27,985 bases of DNA from an uncultured Bacilli bacterium (GTDB lineage Bacteria > Bacillota_I > Bacilli_A > RF39 > UBA660). Below, one piece after another: positions 1-8,800 of the stretch. Below the pieces are notes generated by a model that was not told the DNA's origin, made no database searches, and saw only the letters and a program-made list of their open reading frames with translations. The translations under genes and the position numbers were made by a program. The DNA lies in assembly GCA_934098555.1 (NCBI GenBank), contig CAKOOQ010000016.1, positions 1 through 27,985 of the forward strand. The letters run 5' to 3'. Every line of letters begins with the position of its first letter. Position 1 is the stretch's first letter.

Positions 1-199
1 AAAATAATAAATACTATAATTGTTCTATTTCTTTTTCTTAAAATATATGCTATAGCATTTTTTAGCATTTTATCAAACTCCTATCTTCAGATTTTTTGTT
101 TAAGAATGTACATAGACCATGTAATTGTATTATTTTTTTATGTTTTTGTCAATTTTTCCATCGGCTGTTTATGGCAATCGCATAAAAACGACATACAAA

Positions 200-566
200 A
201 ATGAAAATCAGCTAAGTCCATTGCTAGAATTGAAAATGATGTTGAAAAAGTTACCAAACATTACTATATATTAGGTCAAATTTTTAATGTACAGACATTT
301 ATTAAAATAACACGCGAACATTGGAACATCGAATGTGGTTTACACTGGAGATTAGATGTTATTTTAGATGAAGACCATTCTAGAAATAGAATTGGTAGTT
401 CTGTCAACAATTTATCTTTAATTAAAAAATAGTATTTAAGCTTGTTAGATTAGATAAATCTATGGGTGAAAAACTCACTTTAAAGAAAAAAATGACACGT
501 TATACAAGTGATTTCAATAATATTGAAAGCCTTATATTCAATGTCATTCCTTATTGTGAAATGTAA
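200..566 (+). pseudogene. Remnant of an ISAs1-family (H-repeat) transposase, C-terminal part
   Basis: Translation of 205-429 gives a recognisable ISAs1/H-repeat DDE transposase C-terminus: a segment ending KHYYILGQ, then REHWNIECGLHWRLDV with the HW-x2-E-x3-HW signature that carries the catalytic glutamate, then DEDHSRNRIGS. It stops at TAG 430-432. The family's tail continues in a different frame at 432-563 (LVRLDKSM, KLTLKKKMTRY) and stops at TAA 564. A TGA at 202-204 sits where relatives have Trp. Another frame at about 170-200 may hold the upstream part (YGNRIKTTY), but that is weak. The catalytic aspartates and N-terminal half are absent, so this cannot encode an active enzyme. It is the only plus-strand coding trace in the window. 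Terminal inverted repeats were not found. Family assignment is by motif recognition. Confidence 0.75.
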
Positions 567-1125
567 ATTTGCATCAAATTTTTATGCGATTGCCTTAAGA
601 TTAGATTCCGCCTACAAATCCGTGTTTTTTTCTAAAACAGTTTGTTTTAGAAAGTATGATATTAATAGAATTTCCTATAGTATGACCTAATTTTGACTTA
701 CCAAGTTAATCCATAACGATTAATAGAATGCTTACTTGTTGAGTTATAACTTTTACTGTTTTGCTCATTTTACTTGTAACCTATATCAACTTCATTTGGA
801 AGTTCAATACTATTATTTTTTAAATTTGTATTTCGTTGAATTAGAAGGTTCAATCAAATTGGAATCTAATAATACAGCAAATATTTTTAATTTTTGACTT
901 TCTTTTGCCCTTGTACAAAACATGTGTTCACTATTTGGCGTTGCCAATCTTAATCATAGTATAAACTTTTATGTATCATATAAAAAAATTACAATACATA
1001 GAAATACTTGTTAAAACAAGCTTGCAACAACCATTGGTTTAAAACAACTACAGTATACTCGTTATGAAAAGGATTCTTATAAAAATATGTAAGTACCTGG
1101 ATTTTTTCACAAACGAAGAAAAAAA
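567..1125. other. Gene-free stretch with no recognisable content
   Basis: About 560 bases of AT-rich sequence lie between the transposase remnant and the last minus-strand gene. Neither strand has a convincing ORF with a ribosome binding site. Short open segments exist but match nothing I recognise and lack start signals. I see no RNA gene, no repeat array and no strong terminator; the A/T-rich weak stem just below the phosphodiesterase stop is not convincing. It is probably decayed mobile or accessory DNA, given the adjacent IS remnant. The first 170 bases of the window are equally featureless. Confidence 0.5.
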
Positions 1126-1731
1126 TTATTCTACTACTTCATCCGTAATAAAATAACTTTTTTTATATTTTGTGGTCATCTCTTTTAAATGGTGGATATT
1201 ATAAATAAATATTTCTTTATTCTGTAAAGTAAAATAAGAATAAAGGCCATTGGTCATAATATTTTCTAATAAGCATATAAAATCATAATGTAAATAACTT
1301 TCTTCACTATTTAAGACATAGTTTAAAACTCCAACTTTAATTTTGGCATTTTTAGCTTTTAAAGTTTTAATTAATCCATTGTAAAAACTCATTACGTAAA
1401 TATTTTGGTGGGAAAAACGTTTTAAGACATCGTTTAGTTTTTCGATATTACAATTGATTTCTTTAAGTTCTAATAAAATAATTTTAGGGCTTTTGAGATT
1501 TAAAACGTGTTCTAAAGAAGGAATGTCTTCTAAATCGTGATAAGGTGTTAAAGAAATAATTTTGCCTTTATAAATAGGATTATGACAAATAACGAAAACA
1601 TTATCTTTGGTGGTACGTACATCACATTCAAAGCCAGCATAATAATTATTTTCTAAAGCTTCTTTAAAAGCGGCTAAAGTATTTTCTTTACTATTTTTCT
1701 TTAAGCCACGATGAGCAATTAAATTTTTCAT
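1126..1731 (-). CDS. Short glycerophosphodiester phosphodiesterase (GDPD family)
   Basis: The protein is predicted to hydrolyse glycerophosphodiesters to glycerol-3-phosphate and an alcohol. The GDPD signature is clear: AHRG at residues 6-9 with catalytic His7, the metal-binding ECD at 35-37, His50 as the second catalytic histidine, and LELKE around 87-91. The domain is a TIM barrel, and 201 residues is short against about 240 for most bacterial members, so the C-terminal strands look reduced; the usual final motif near ITDE is still present. There is no signal peptide, so it should act in the cytoplasm on phospholipid breakdown products. It is the last gene of the lepA-hemW transcription unit, 26 bases below its neighbour. 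The Shine-Dalgarno-like GAGG lies only one base from the ATG, which is poor spacing. Assignment to the superfamily is firm; the substrate is unknown. Confidence 0.85.
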   Translation of the reverse strand: MKNLIAHRGLKKNSKENTLAAFKEALENNYYAGFECDVRTTKDNVFVICHNPIYKGKIISLTPYHDLEDIPSLEHVLNLKSPKIILLELKEINCNIEKLNDVLKRFSHQNIYVMSFYNGLIKTLKAKNAKIKVGVLNYVLNSEESYLHYDFICLLENIMTNGLYSYFTLQNKEIFIYNIHHLKEMTTKYKKSYFITDEVVE

Positions 1732-1757
1732 ACCTCATTTTATGCCTCAAAAAAGGA

Positions 1758-2177
1758 TTATAAAACAAGAAATTTAAATAAAAGAACGATTATAAAAAAA
1801 CAACAGCTCCAGACATAAAGTTTTAAATGAGGAATTTCTTTTTCTTCTAAAGGAGCTTGCTCTTCTTTAAAAACAGGAAGATCCTCTTCTTTTTTATTAA
1901 TATAAAAAACATAATCTTCCTTAAGGCCATTTTCTTCGACATGTAAGATTGTTTTTTCTTCTTCTTTGATAAAAGTTACTACCGAAGATTCTGTATTTAA
2001 CGTATAGGTAAATTTAGCTTCTCTTTCATCATCGTTAAGTGTCACCGAATAAAGATTATTATTTGGCGTAAAAGGAAGCGACAAGGTGCCATTAACGACT
2101 TTTAAATCTTTGATTAATTCGGCTTTTGTTAGCATTGGAAAAAATAATACAAATAAAAAGAATAAGATTTTTTTCAT
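1758..2177 (-). CDS. Membrane-anchored protein with cadherin-like beta-sandwich domain
   Basis: The 139-residue protein has an N-terminal signal sequence (residues 1-19, ending near TKA) and a hydrophobic C-terminal helix (about 121-139), leaving one small extracytoplasmic domain. That domain (about 20-95) resembles the cadherin-like beta-sandwich repeat: a VVNGTLSLPF segment, then NNNLYSVTL, alternating strands and a KEDYVFYI ending. An acidic Glu/Lys-rich linker joins it to the membrane helix. This is the fold often used as a protein-protein or glycan-binding module on Bacillota surfaces. AGGTGA lies about 5 bases from the ATG, a good ribosome binding site. It lies 47 bases below hemW with no visible terminator, so it is probably co-transcribed. 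The function is unknown; the domain call is by pattern and moderately sure. Confidence 0.65.
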   Translation of the reverse strand: MKKILFFLFVLFFPMLTKAELIKDLKVVNGTLSLPFTPNNNLYSVTLNDDEREAKFTYTLNTESSVVTFIKEEEKTILHVEENGLKEDYVFYINKKEEDLPVFKEEQAPLEEKEIPHLKLYVWSCCFFIIVLLFKFLVL

Positions 2178-2224
2178 GACGTCACCTACTTTTAATGTAA
2201 CGTTTTTTTCTTATTCTATACGTT

Positions 2225-3310
2225 TTATATCATTTTTAATAAAATTTCATTCATAACATAAAATTTATCTTGAGGAATAAAAACATAACCATTTTCTTCT
2301 TTTAATTCCTTATTTTTTAAAAGAGGTTTTATTGGATAACATTCTTCTAATGTTTTATGATATTTTTCATAAAATAAAGCTTTTGACAACCCTTCACATT
2401 TTCTTAAACCTAACATAACTTCATTATCCATGACCTCTTTTAAAGATAAAATTTCTTCTTCTGCATGATAACTACCTTCAAGATATTTGCCTAAATTTTT
2501 AGTATTCGTATAACGAATATCATCTATATAACCACTAGCACCTAAGCCAATCCCGTAATATTCTTCATTATTCCAATAGGTTAAATTGTGTTTTGATTTT
2601 TTTCCTTCTTTAGCAAAGTTAGAAACTTCATAATGTTCATAGCCGTTTTTTTCTAAAATTTTAATAATTGTTTTATACATAAAAGCATCTTTGTCTTCGC
2701 TGATGGCTTTGATTTTTTCTTTAAAAAGTAAAGTATGCGGTTCAATCATTAAACTGTATGTACTGATATGTTCCGGATTCAATTTTAAAAAGGCTTTCAA
2801 ATCTTTTTTTAAAATGCTTTCGTCTTCGGTAGGCAAGGCATATATTAAATCTAAATTGACATTAGAAAAACCTAGCCGACGAATCAAAGTCATTTTTTCT
2901 TCGGCTTCCTTAAAAGTATGTTCTCGATTTAAAAAAAGTAAGTTTTTTTCATTAAATGATTCAATACCAATGCTTAAACGATTGACATGATACATTTTTA
3001 AAAGATATAAAATTTCTTCCGTAATATCATTTAAATTGCATTCAAAAGTAAACTCAGCATCTTCTTTTAAAACAAAAAGCTGACAGATTTCTAATAATTT
3101 TTTTATTTCACCGATAGAAAGACAAGAAGGCGTTCCCCCTCCTATGTAAATTGTTTTTATAGGCTCATCTAAATAACGGTCTAAAATCTCATCTTTTAAA
3201 GCTTCTAAATATTTACCTACCCACTCTTTTTTATAATACATTTTAGAAAAATCACAGTAAGAACAAATACTACGGCAAAAAGGAATATGAATATAAACAC
3301 TTCTAGGCAT
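2225..3310 (-). CDS. hemW: Radical SAM heme chaperone HemW (HemN-like)
   Basis: HemW is a radical SAM protein that binds heme and a 4Fe-4S cluster and is thought to deliver heme to membrane acceptors. The N-terminus carries the cluster motif C12-x3-C16-x2-C19 followed by DF; true coproporphyrinogen dehydrogenase HemN has an additional Cys in that last position, so this is the HemW type. Further family marks are IYIGGGTPS (about 54-62), the E-x-N segment FECNLND and NRLSIGIESF, followed by a HemN C-terminal domain with YWNNEEYYGIGLGASGY. The length, 361 residues, is close to the usual 370-380. Its ATG overlaps the stop of the upstream unknown gene by 8 bases (ATGCCTAG), and it lacks a strong ribosome binding site, which suggests translational coupling. 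In B. subtilis hemW directly follows lepA; here three genes intervene. Confidence 0.93.
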   Translation of the reverse strand: MPRSVYIHIPFCRSICSYCDFSKMYYKKEWVGKYLEALKDEILDRYLDEPIKTIYIGGGTPSCLSIGEIKKLLEICQLFVLKEDAEFTFECNLNDITEEILYLLKMYHVNRLSIGIESFNEKNLLFLNREHTFKEAEEKMTLIRRLGFSNVNLDLIYALPTEDESILKKDLKAFLKLNPEHISTYSLMIEPHTLLFKEKIKAISEDKDAFMYKTIIKILEKNGYEHYEVSNFAKEGKKSKHNLTYWNNEEYYGIGLGASGYIDDIRYTNTKNLGKYLEGSYHAEEEILSLKEVMDNEVMLGLRKCEGLSKALFYEKYHKTLEECYPIKPLLKNKELKEENGYVFIPQDKFYVMNEILLKMI

Positions 3311-4595
3311 GATAATTTTTCTTTCTTCTCCGTTTCATTACTTCATCATAACGAGCATTATTATAAGCATTGATACTGTCTAGTTTTTCTTTTAAATCAT
3401 AAGGGCACCGTGTACTTATCGTCCTAATATCCACAGGCATTTCTCTTGTCGTAACATTATATTTAATTTTATGTAACACAAGTGTACGAACTTCATCATC
3501 TGTATAATTTTTTTTGCCTTTATTTATCTTGTTACATAATTTTTTGTAATCGTAATCTGTTAATTTACGGTAAATTTCTTGATATTTATCATTGTTTAAA
3601 TGGCCTTTTATTTGGCATTTACTTAAATAAGCCATATCACTTTTACACTTTAGAAAATTAGCTTTATCGTCTAAAATAATTTGTTTATCAGATAAAGTCA
3701 ATTCCGTTTCTTCAACATTGTATAGAAAATCAGCAAGGACTTTTTCTTCTTCAAATAAGTATCTTAATCCACGAACATATTTGGAATCACACGTTTTATA
3801 AAGATAGGCTTTTAAAGATGCTGGACTATTAAAATGAAGATACTCACATAAACTATGTAAAGAAAGACGATACGTTAAAGCCACCATAGCAACATAGTTA
3901 ACATCACGAATAAGACTAGGTAATTGCATATAACTTTTTTCAATTTCTTCCCCGTAAGACAATGTAATGTGTGGATGATTCGAACTATAAATAGTCGTAT
4001 TGGCATACTTTATAAAAACATCTTTATAATCAGGAAAATAATAAGAAATTATTTTTTGTTGATCTTTGCCTCTTAAAACACGATACAATTCGCCTTTATC
4101 AATCTGGCATAAAGAAGCCAATTCTTTTTTAGACATGGTACCATCACCAAGTAAAAAATGGGTTAGGCCCGCTTTAATCGTCTGAAACTTTCGATATTTT
4201 TGAATAACATTTTTACTAACAATACTTTCTAAATTCACGTCATTAGTTTCTAGATTTTCCAGTTTAACATATAAAGCATTTAGTTTTTCGCTTTTTTCTT
4301 GAGCTTCTTGAGCTTCGATTTTTCTCGCAATATCTTCATTATATAAAGAGCTTAAACGATTCGTATAACAGGTTAATTGATTTTTAAAAGAATATTCACT
4401 TAAACCTAAAATATTCGGTATCTCACTCATCGGTACTTTCTCATCAATAAGTACAAGGACTTTTTGAATCATCGTATCTAAATTAGTAAAGACCTCTTCA
4501 ATTTCCCCTTCCCGATATTTTCCTTCCATTTTTATCTGTTCTTTCGTAAATCCTTGTTTAATTAATCGAAACATTTTAGAATTTTTTATAGCCAT
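3303..4595 (-). CDS. Unknown multi-HTH-like protein, third member of a tandem paralog trio (C)
   Basis: I do not recognise a named family. The protein (430 aa from the chosen start) is soluble, Lys/Glu rich and mostly helical, with a basic tail (KRRRKK near the end). HTH-like segments are visible at about 6-38, 44-76 (PMSEIPNILGLSEYSFK) and 133-176 (SKKELASLCQIDKGELYRVL). A block at 231-281 (YRLSLHSLCEYLHFNSP) and a later HKIKY motif (376-379) align by eye with the two upstream neighbours, which marks it as a diverged paralog. Start choice: ATG at 4595 has AGAGG 8 bases upstream, the spacing seen throughout this window; ATG at 4601 would have only 2. It overlaps its upstream neighbour by about 20 bases and hemW by 8. 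A nucleic-acid-binding or regulatory role is an inference only. Confidence 0.8.
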   Translation of the reverse strand: MAIKNSKMFRLIKQGFTKEQIKMEGKYREGEIEEVFTNLDTMIQKVLVLIDEKVPMSEIPNILGLSEYSFKNQLTCYTNRLSSLYNEDIARKIEAQEAQEKSEKLNALYVKLENLETNDVNLESIVSKNVIQKYRKFQTIKAGLTHFLLGDGTMSKKELASLCQIDKGELYRVLRGKDQQKIISYYFPDYKDVFIKYANTTIYSSNHPHITLSYGEEIEKSYMQLPSLIRDVNYVAMVALTYRLSLHSLCEYLHFNSPASLKAYLYKTCDSKYVRGLRYLFEEEKVLADFLYNVEETELTLSDKQIILDDKANFLKCKSDMAYLSKCQIKGHLNNDKYQEIYRKLTDYDYKKLCNKINKGKKNYTDDEVRTLVLHKIKYNVTTREMPVDIRTISTRCPYDLKEKLDSINAYNNARYDEVMKRRRKKNYHA

Positions 4596-5823
4596 TTTCA
4601 TTACCTCTTTTCATTACTTTATCGGTAAATTCCCGACAAAGTTTTGGACTATTTTCTTCCCAATTTTTAAGTTGTTTTAATTCATCCGGGGTTAAGGTCT
4701 CCATTAAATAAGCATCTTTTTTAGAAGATATGAGACCATATTTTATTTTATAAAGAGCAAGCTTTCTTTTTTCTTCTAAACTAAGTTCATTAATAGCCTT
4801 ATTAGATAATAGACTATACTCCTTATCGATAGCTTGCAACTGTAAAAGATGATTTCTTTTATCATCATTTTGTAAAATTTGTAACGTCACTAAATACTGT
4901 TTAGCCTTTTTAAAATTTTCTCTTTGTATTTCTATAGAAGGTATGGGACTTGCAAAATTATAAATAAGGGCTTGTTTATAACGACCATCACGATATTCCC
5001 ATAAAGCTTTATAAATGTATTTTGGAGCATTCAAATGTAATAGATTCATCACATCTTCAAAGGTTAGATGAAAATTTAAAATCATTAAAATCCAAAAATA
5101 AAGATTGTCTTTAAATTGTTTATAAATCTTTTTTTCCTCTTCCGTTAGGAAACTTTTTCGCGGTGCCTGTGGCTTTTTTTCCATGAAACTTTTTAGTTTT
5201 TTTAAATCTTCTTCACTTAAAATGAATTTGGCAAGCTTTCTTCCATCTCTTATATTTAAATAATTAAGAACGGTATTAGAACTAATACCAAATCTTTCTG
5301 AAAGCATAGAAGATGTTAATTTACCATTACTCTTTAAAAAAGATGCCAAAACTTCTTTGACTACTTTATATTCTTCGTAACTTTTTTTAAAAGCACTAGG
5401 ACAAAGGCTAAGAAGATCAACGCCTTCTTCATCCAGATATTTTAATTCATTAATAAAGAAATAAGGCTTTTCTTTATATATCATATCTTTTAGGTTTTTA
5501 TAGTTTGCCAATTCTTTTTGATATAACTTACTTTGACGAATATTTTTCATATGAAGTTCAACAACATCGATATCCGTTTTAGAAAGAAAAGCTATCATAT
5601 AAGGCATAAGGCCTTGCTTTATTAAAAAGATAATATTATTTTCCAAAACAGATTCTTTGACATCAGAGAACAAAGATTCATAAATAAGTTGCGCCGATTT
5701 ATCTTTTGCTAAAAGATGAATATAAGATACAAAACCAGGGGTTAAAATAAGTTCTTGACTCACTTGTATATCAGATAGGCCTTTTTGATATAAGGCTATA
5801 ATTTCTTCAATCAACTTTTTCAT
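4576..5823 (-). CDS. Unknown multi-HTH-like protein, second member of a tandem paralog trio (B)
   Basis: No named family is recognised. The 415-residue protein is helical and Lys/Glu rich without membrane segments. Helix-turn-helix-like segments appear at about 5-38 (LYQKGLSDIQVSQEL), 64-98 (FLIKQGLMPYMIAFLSK), and most clearly 152-192 (TSSMLSERFGISSNTVLNYL). The block at 240-289 (LYFWILMILNFHLTFEDV, then LLHLNAPKYIYKAL) and the ALYKIKY motif at 356-362 are shared with the paralogs on either side. The C-terminus is basic (KVMKRG). The ATG lies inside the end of the upstream paralog (17-base overlap), and the upstream sequence has no strong ribosome binding site, so translation is probably coupled. 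DNA-binding is suggested by the repeated tri-helical segments but is not shown. Confidence 0.8.
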   Translation of the reverse strand: MKKLIEEIIALYQKGLSDIQVSQELILTPGFVSYIHLLAKDKSAQLIYESLFSDVKESVLENNIIFLIKQGLMPYMIAFLSKTDIDVVELHMKNIRQSKLYQKELANYKNLKDMIYKEKPYFFINELKYLDEEGVDLLSLCPSAFKKSYEEYKVVKEVLASFLKSNGKLTSSMLSERFGISSNTVLNYLNIRDGRKLAKFILSEEDLKKLKSFMEKKPQAPRKSFLTEEEKKIYKQFKDNLYFWILMILNFHLTFEDVMNLLHLNAPKYIYKALWEYRDGRYKQALIYNFASPIPSIEIQRENFKKAKQYLVTLQILQNDDKRNHLLQLQAIDKEYSLLSNKAINELSLEEKRKLALYKIKYGLISSKKDAYLMETLTPDELKQLKNWEENSPKLCREFTDKVMKRGNENGYKKF

Positions 5824-6898
5824 TTTTCATCTTCTTTTTTCTACTTAAATAAGCATTATAATTAGCATCACGTAATAAATGTGACTTTAATTCTTCTTTA
5901 TGTTTGTCCCAAGCCAAAATAGATCTTAACAAATAACTGTCCCCATATTTTCTAAGCAAATAGCTATCTTTTTCATCATTCAAATCAAATAAAACATATT
6001 TTAATTTGTACCGAAAAAGAATGTATTCTTCTTTAGCAGAAAGAGGCGTTTTTTTTCGACTTAAAAAAGCCGCATATGTATCATTTAATAAAAAACTTTG
6101 TAAAGCTTCTTGCGAAGATTTTGTTGCTAGAATTTGTTTGGCTCCTTCGATATTATTTCTTTTTATCGCACGGGTTTTAAAAACGGACGCTTCAAGAAAA
6201 CTTAAAGCCTCTTCATACATATGATTTTTATAAATAATCATTTCTTCAAATAAGCGTAGTGGTGATGAAAAAGGTTGTAATTCACCTAAGGACGCTAAAT
6301 CTAAACGGCATTCGAGCATAAGTTGTATCCAAAATTCAATATTTTCTTGAAAGTCCTTTAATTTTAAAACATCTGTCCTAGTAATAGTATAGGCATCTGT
6401 CCGAAAAGGCCTTTCTTTGTGTTTTTTCATACGAGCAAATAACATTTTTTGTTCTTCAGCAGTTAAAAATAAATCTAATTTTAACACAGGATGATTACCT
6501 TTTATAATTTTGAAAATGGTTTGGACATTCATTTCGTTATTTCGAGCTAAAAAAGTCATTGAAAAATCTTCCTTGTTATTTATATAACTTTTTAAAATTT
6601 TCATGGTTTTTTTATATAATTGGTAATTCGTATTTAAATTTTGATTGATTCTCTTTTCGATAGCTATATTTTTTTCTTCTAAAATAGCAATTCGTTTAAA
6701 AATGGCCTCGATAGCTTCTTTTTCTTCCACCATTTGGTCAAACATTTTATAATATGGATCTTTTTTTCGTTGGATTGTAATCCAATTATTAATAGTATAT
6801 ACCGATGCTTCAAACCGCGATGCTATAGCTTCTTTCGCGATTCCTTTTAAATAAAGGCGATAAGCCTCTTCTCTTAAACTTTCTCTTATTGTTTTCAT
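5807..6898 (-). CDS. Unknown multi-HTH-like protein, first member of a tandem paralog trio (A)
   Basis: No named family is recognised. The 363-residue protein starts with a segment close to the transposase/resolvase-type helix-turn-helix (about 11-42: EAYRLYLKGIAKEAIASRFE then TINNW). A likely coiled coil follows at 55-88. A second HTH-like segment lies at 92-135 (FSMTFLARNNEMNVQTIF). Residues 186-234 (EFWIQLMLECRLDLASL, then FSSPLRLFEEM) and RYKLKY at 296-301 correspond to blocks in the two downstream proteins. The tail is very basic (SRKKKMKNEK). The ribosome binding site AGGGGG is 8 bases from the ATG. The gene follows lepA by 21 bases, so it is in the lepA transcription unit. It is the only gene in the window ending in TGA. 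The absence of catalytic motifs makes a structural or regulatory nucleic-acid-binding role the simplest guess. Confidence 0.8.
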   Translation of the reverse strand: MKTIRESLREEAYRLYLKGIAKEAIASRFEASVYTINNWITIQRKKDPYYKMFDQMVEEKEAIEAIFKRIAILEEKNIAIEKRINQNLNTNYQLYKKTMKILKSYINNKEDFSMTFLARNNEMNVQTIFKIIKGNHPVLKLDLFLTAEEQKMLFARMKKHKERPFRTDAYTITRTDVLKLKDFQENIEFWIQLMLECRLDLASLGELQPFSSPLRLFEEMIIYKNHMYEEALSFLEASVFKTRAIKRNNIEGAKQILATKSSQEALQSFLLNDTYAAFLSRKKTPLSAKEEYILFRYKLKYVLFDLNDEKDSYLLRKYGDSYLLRSILAWDKHKEELKSHLLRDANYNAYLSRKKKMKNEKVD

Positions 6899-6919
6899 TT
6901 TTCATTCCCCCTAAAAAAA

Positions 6920-8725
6920 TTATTTTTCTTCGCCACTTAAAATACTTAAGAAGGCTTCACTTGGTATCTCGACACTTCCAATCATTTTCATTCTTTTTTT
7001 ACCTTCCTTTTGCTTTTCCAAAAGTTTTCTTTTTCGGGTAATATCACCACCATAGCATTTAGCTAACACATTTTTACGCATCGCGCTAATATTTTCTCTG
7101 GCAATTACTTTAGACCCTATCTGAGCTTGTATTGGTATCTGAAACATTTGTCGTGGTATCACTTCTTTTAGTTTTTCAACAACACTTCTTCCTCTTTGAT
7201 AAGCAAAATCTTTATGAACAATTACCGATAAAGCATCTACCACTTCACCATTTAATAAAATATTCATTTTAACTAAATTACTTGGTTTATAACCACAAAG
7301 CTCATAGTCTAATGAGGCATACCCTTTGGTATAACTTTTTAGTTTATCAAAAAAATCATAAACGACCTCGGAAAGAGGAATCTCATAATGAATATTCACT
7401 CTTTTTTCATCAATATATTCTAAGGATTTATAAATACCTCTTTTGTCTTGACAAAGTTCCATAATAGGGCCAATGTAATCACTTGGCACGATGATATTCG
7501 TATAAATGTAAGGTTCTTCAATAGTAGATATTTTCACTTGCTCAGGCATTTTATTTGGGCTATCCACTTCCATCATTTCTCCGTTGGTTAAGAAAACATG
7601 ATAAATAACACTTGGGCTTGTCGCGATAACAGAAAGATTAAATTCTCTTTCTAAACGCGTGGTAATAATGTCCATATGTAAAAGACCTAAGAAACCTACC
7701 CGAAAGCCAAAACCTAGGGCATCAGATGTTTCCGGTTCAATAGTTAAAGCGGCATCATTTAATTTTAGTTTTTCAAAGGCCTCTTTTAAGGCTTCATATT
7801 TATTAGGTTCCATGGGAAAAATTCCTGAATAAACCATAGGTTTCATCTTTTTATAGCCATGAATAGGTTCTTTCGCCTTATTATTTAAAAGTGTAATCGT
7901 ATCGCCAACTTGCACAGAAGAAATATCTTTAATAGAACCGGCAAAGTAACCGACTTCGCCACTTACAAGTTCATTGGCATGTCGTTCTTTAGGACAGTGC
8001 ATACCGAGTTCTGTGACTTCAAAAGATTTCTTTCCAGCCATGAAATAAATATTATCCTTTAATTTTAAAGTCCCATCTTCTACTTTGACTAGACCAACAA
8101 CTCCTTTATAAGGGTCAAAATAACTATCAAAAATCAAAGCTCTCAAAGGAACGTCATTATGTACTTTAGGAGCAGGAATCCGTTTAATGACGGCTTCCAC
8201 CAGTTCTTTAACGCCTTCTCCTGTTTTTCCTGAGCAAAGTAAAATTTCTTCTTCTTTAAAACCTAAAACCCGTTTTAATTCTTCTTTTACTTTAGGAATA
8301 TTGGCATTTGGCAAATCGATTTTATTAATAACAGGAATAATTTCTAAATCAGCATTCATAGCTAAGTATAAATTAGCCAGTGTTTGAGCCTCAATTCCTT
8401 GGGCTGCATCTACGACCAAAATAGCGCCTTCACACGCGGCAAGACTTCTACTGACTTCATAAGAAAAGTCGACATGCCCTGGTGTATCAATCAAATTAAG
8501 GAAGTACTCCTCCCCATTATAATGATAATTTAAGCTAACAGCATTTAACTTAATCGTAATGCCTCTTTCTCTTTCTAGGTCCATACTATCTAAAACTTGG
8601 TTCGTCATTTCTCTATCGGTTAGTGCTCCCGTAATTTCTAAAATACGGTCCGCTAACGTACTTTTGCCATGATCAATATGGGCAATAATCGAAAAATTGC
8701 GAATATTTGCTTGGTTTTTCTTCAT
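6920..8725 (-). CDS. lepA: Elongation factor 4 (LepA), ribosome-associated GTPase
   Basis: LepA (EF4) is a translational GTPase that acts on the ribosome during initiation, assembly or back-translocation. The 601-residue length is normal. The GTPase domain has the P-loop AHIDHGKST (about 15-23), switch region RERGITIK, DTPGHVDF and the NKID guanine-specificity motif. Domains II and III follow, then the LepA-specific C-terminal domain with the basic segment ITRKRKLLEKQKEGKKRMK near the end. The start has AAAGG about 9 bases upstream. A promoter (8744-8772) lies directly in front, so lepA heads a unit that runs through the three unknown paralogs, hemW and two more genes. The order spoIIP, small membrane protein, lepA and hemW matches B. 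subtilis apart from the inserted trio. Confidence 0.97.
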   Translation of the reverse strand: MKKNQANIRNFSIIAHIDHGKSTLADRILEITGALTDREMTNQVLDSMDLERERGITIKLNAVSLNYHYNGEEYFLNLIDTPGHVDFSYEVSRSLAACEGAILVVDAAQGIEAQTLANLYLAMNADLEIIPVINKIDLPNANIPKVKEELKRVLGFKEEEILLCSGKTGEGVKELVEAVIKRIPAPKVHNDVPLRALIFDSYFDPYKGVVGLVKVEDGTLKLKDNIYFMAGKKSFEVTELGMHCPKERHANELVSGEVGYFAGSIKDISSVQVGDTITLLNNKAKEPIHGYKKMKPMVYSGIFPMEPNKYEALKEAFEKLKLNDAALTIEPETSDALGFGFRVGFLGLLHMDIITTRLEREFNLSVIATSPSVIYHVFLTNGEMMEVDSPNKMPEQVKISTIEEPYIYTNIIVPSDYIGPIMELCQDKRGIYKSLEYIDEKRVNIHYEIPLSEVVYDFFDKLKSYTKGYASLDYELCGYKPSNLVKMNILLNGEVVDALSVIVHKDFAYQRGRSVVEKLKEVIPRQMFQIPIQAQIGSKVIARENISAMRKNVLAKCYGGDITRKRKLLEKQKEGKKRMKMIGSVEIPSEAFLSILSGEEK

Positions 8726-8743
8726 TTATCAACACCTTTGCTT

Positions 8744-8772
8744 ATTATACAAAAAAAGAAGTCGTTAGTAAA
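8744..8772 (-). promoter_or_regulatory. Predicted sigma-A-type promoter for lepA
   Basis: The -35 TTTACT (8767-8772) and a perfect -10 TATAAT (8744-8749) are separated by 17 bases. The predicted transcript starts about 12 bases before the lepA ATG. The promoter overlaps the terminator-like hairpin of the preceding unit, so this appears to be the operon boundary. Confidence 0.7.
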
Positions 8773-8777
8773 CTCCT
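8751..8777 (-). terminator. Weak intrinsic terminator after the spoIIP unit
   Basis: Read on the minus strand, a 7-bp stem AGGAGTT/GACTTCT (two G-U pairs) with a 7-base loop is followed by a run of six T. It lies 23 bases past the stop of the small membrane protein and overlaps the lepA promoter. The stem is weak, so read-through into lepA is likely. Confidence 0.45.
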
Positions 8778-8800
8778 TTTGTTTTTAAATGCTTTTTCCA

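Noticed and set aside
508..690. 60-codon plus-strand ORF
   Set aside because: It begins in the tail of the transposase remnant in a third frame, has no ribosome binding site and resembles no family.
7282..8387. Plus-strand open frames inside lepA and similar antisense frames in hemW, pnp, infC, eno, rlmN and the surface-protein gene
   Set aside because: They are antisense shadows of well-supported genes, with no start signals or recognisable domains.
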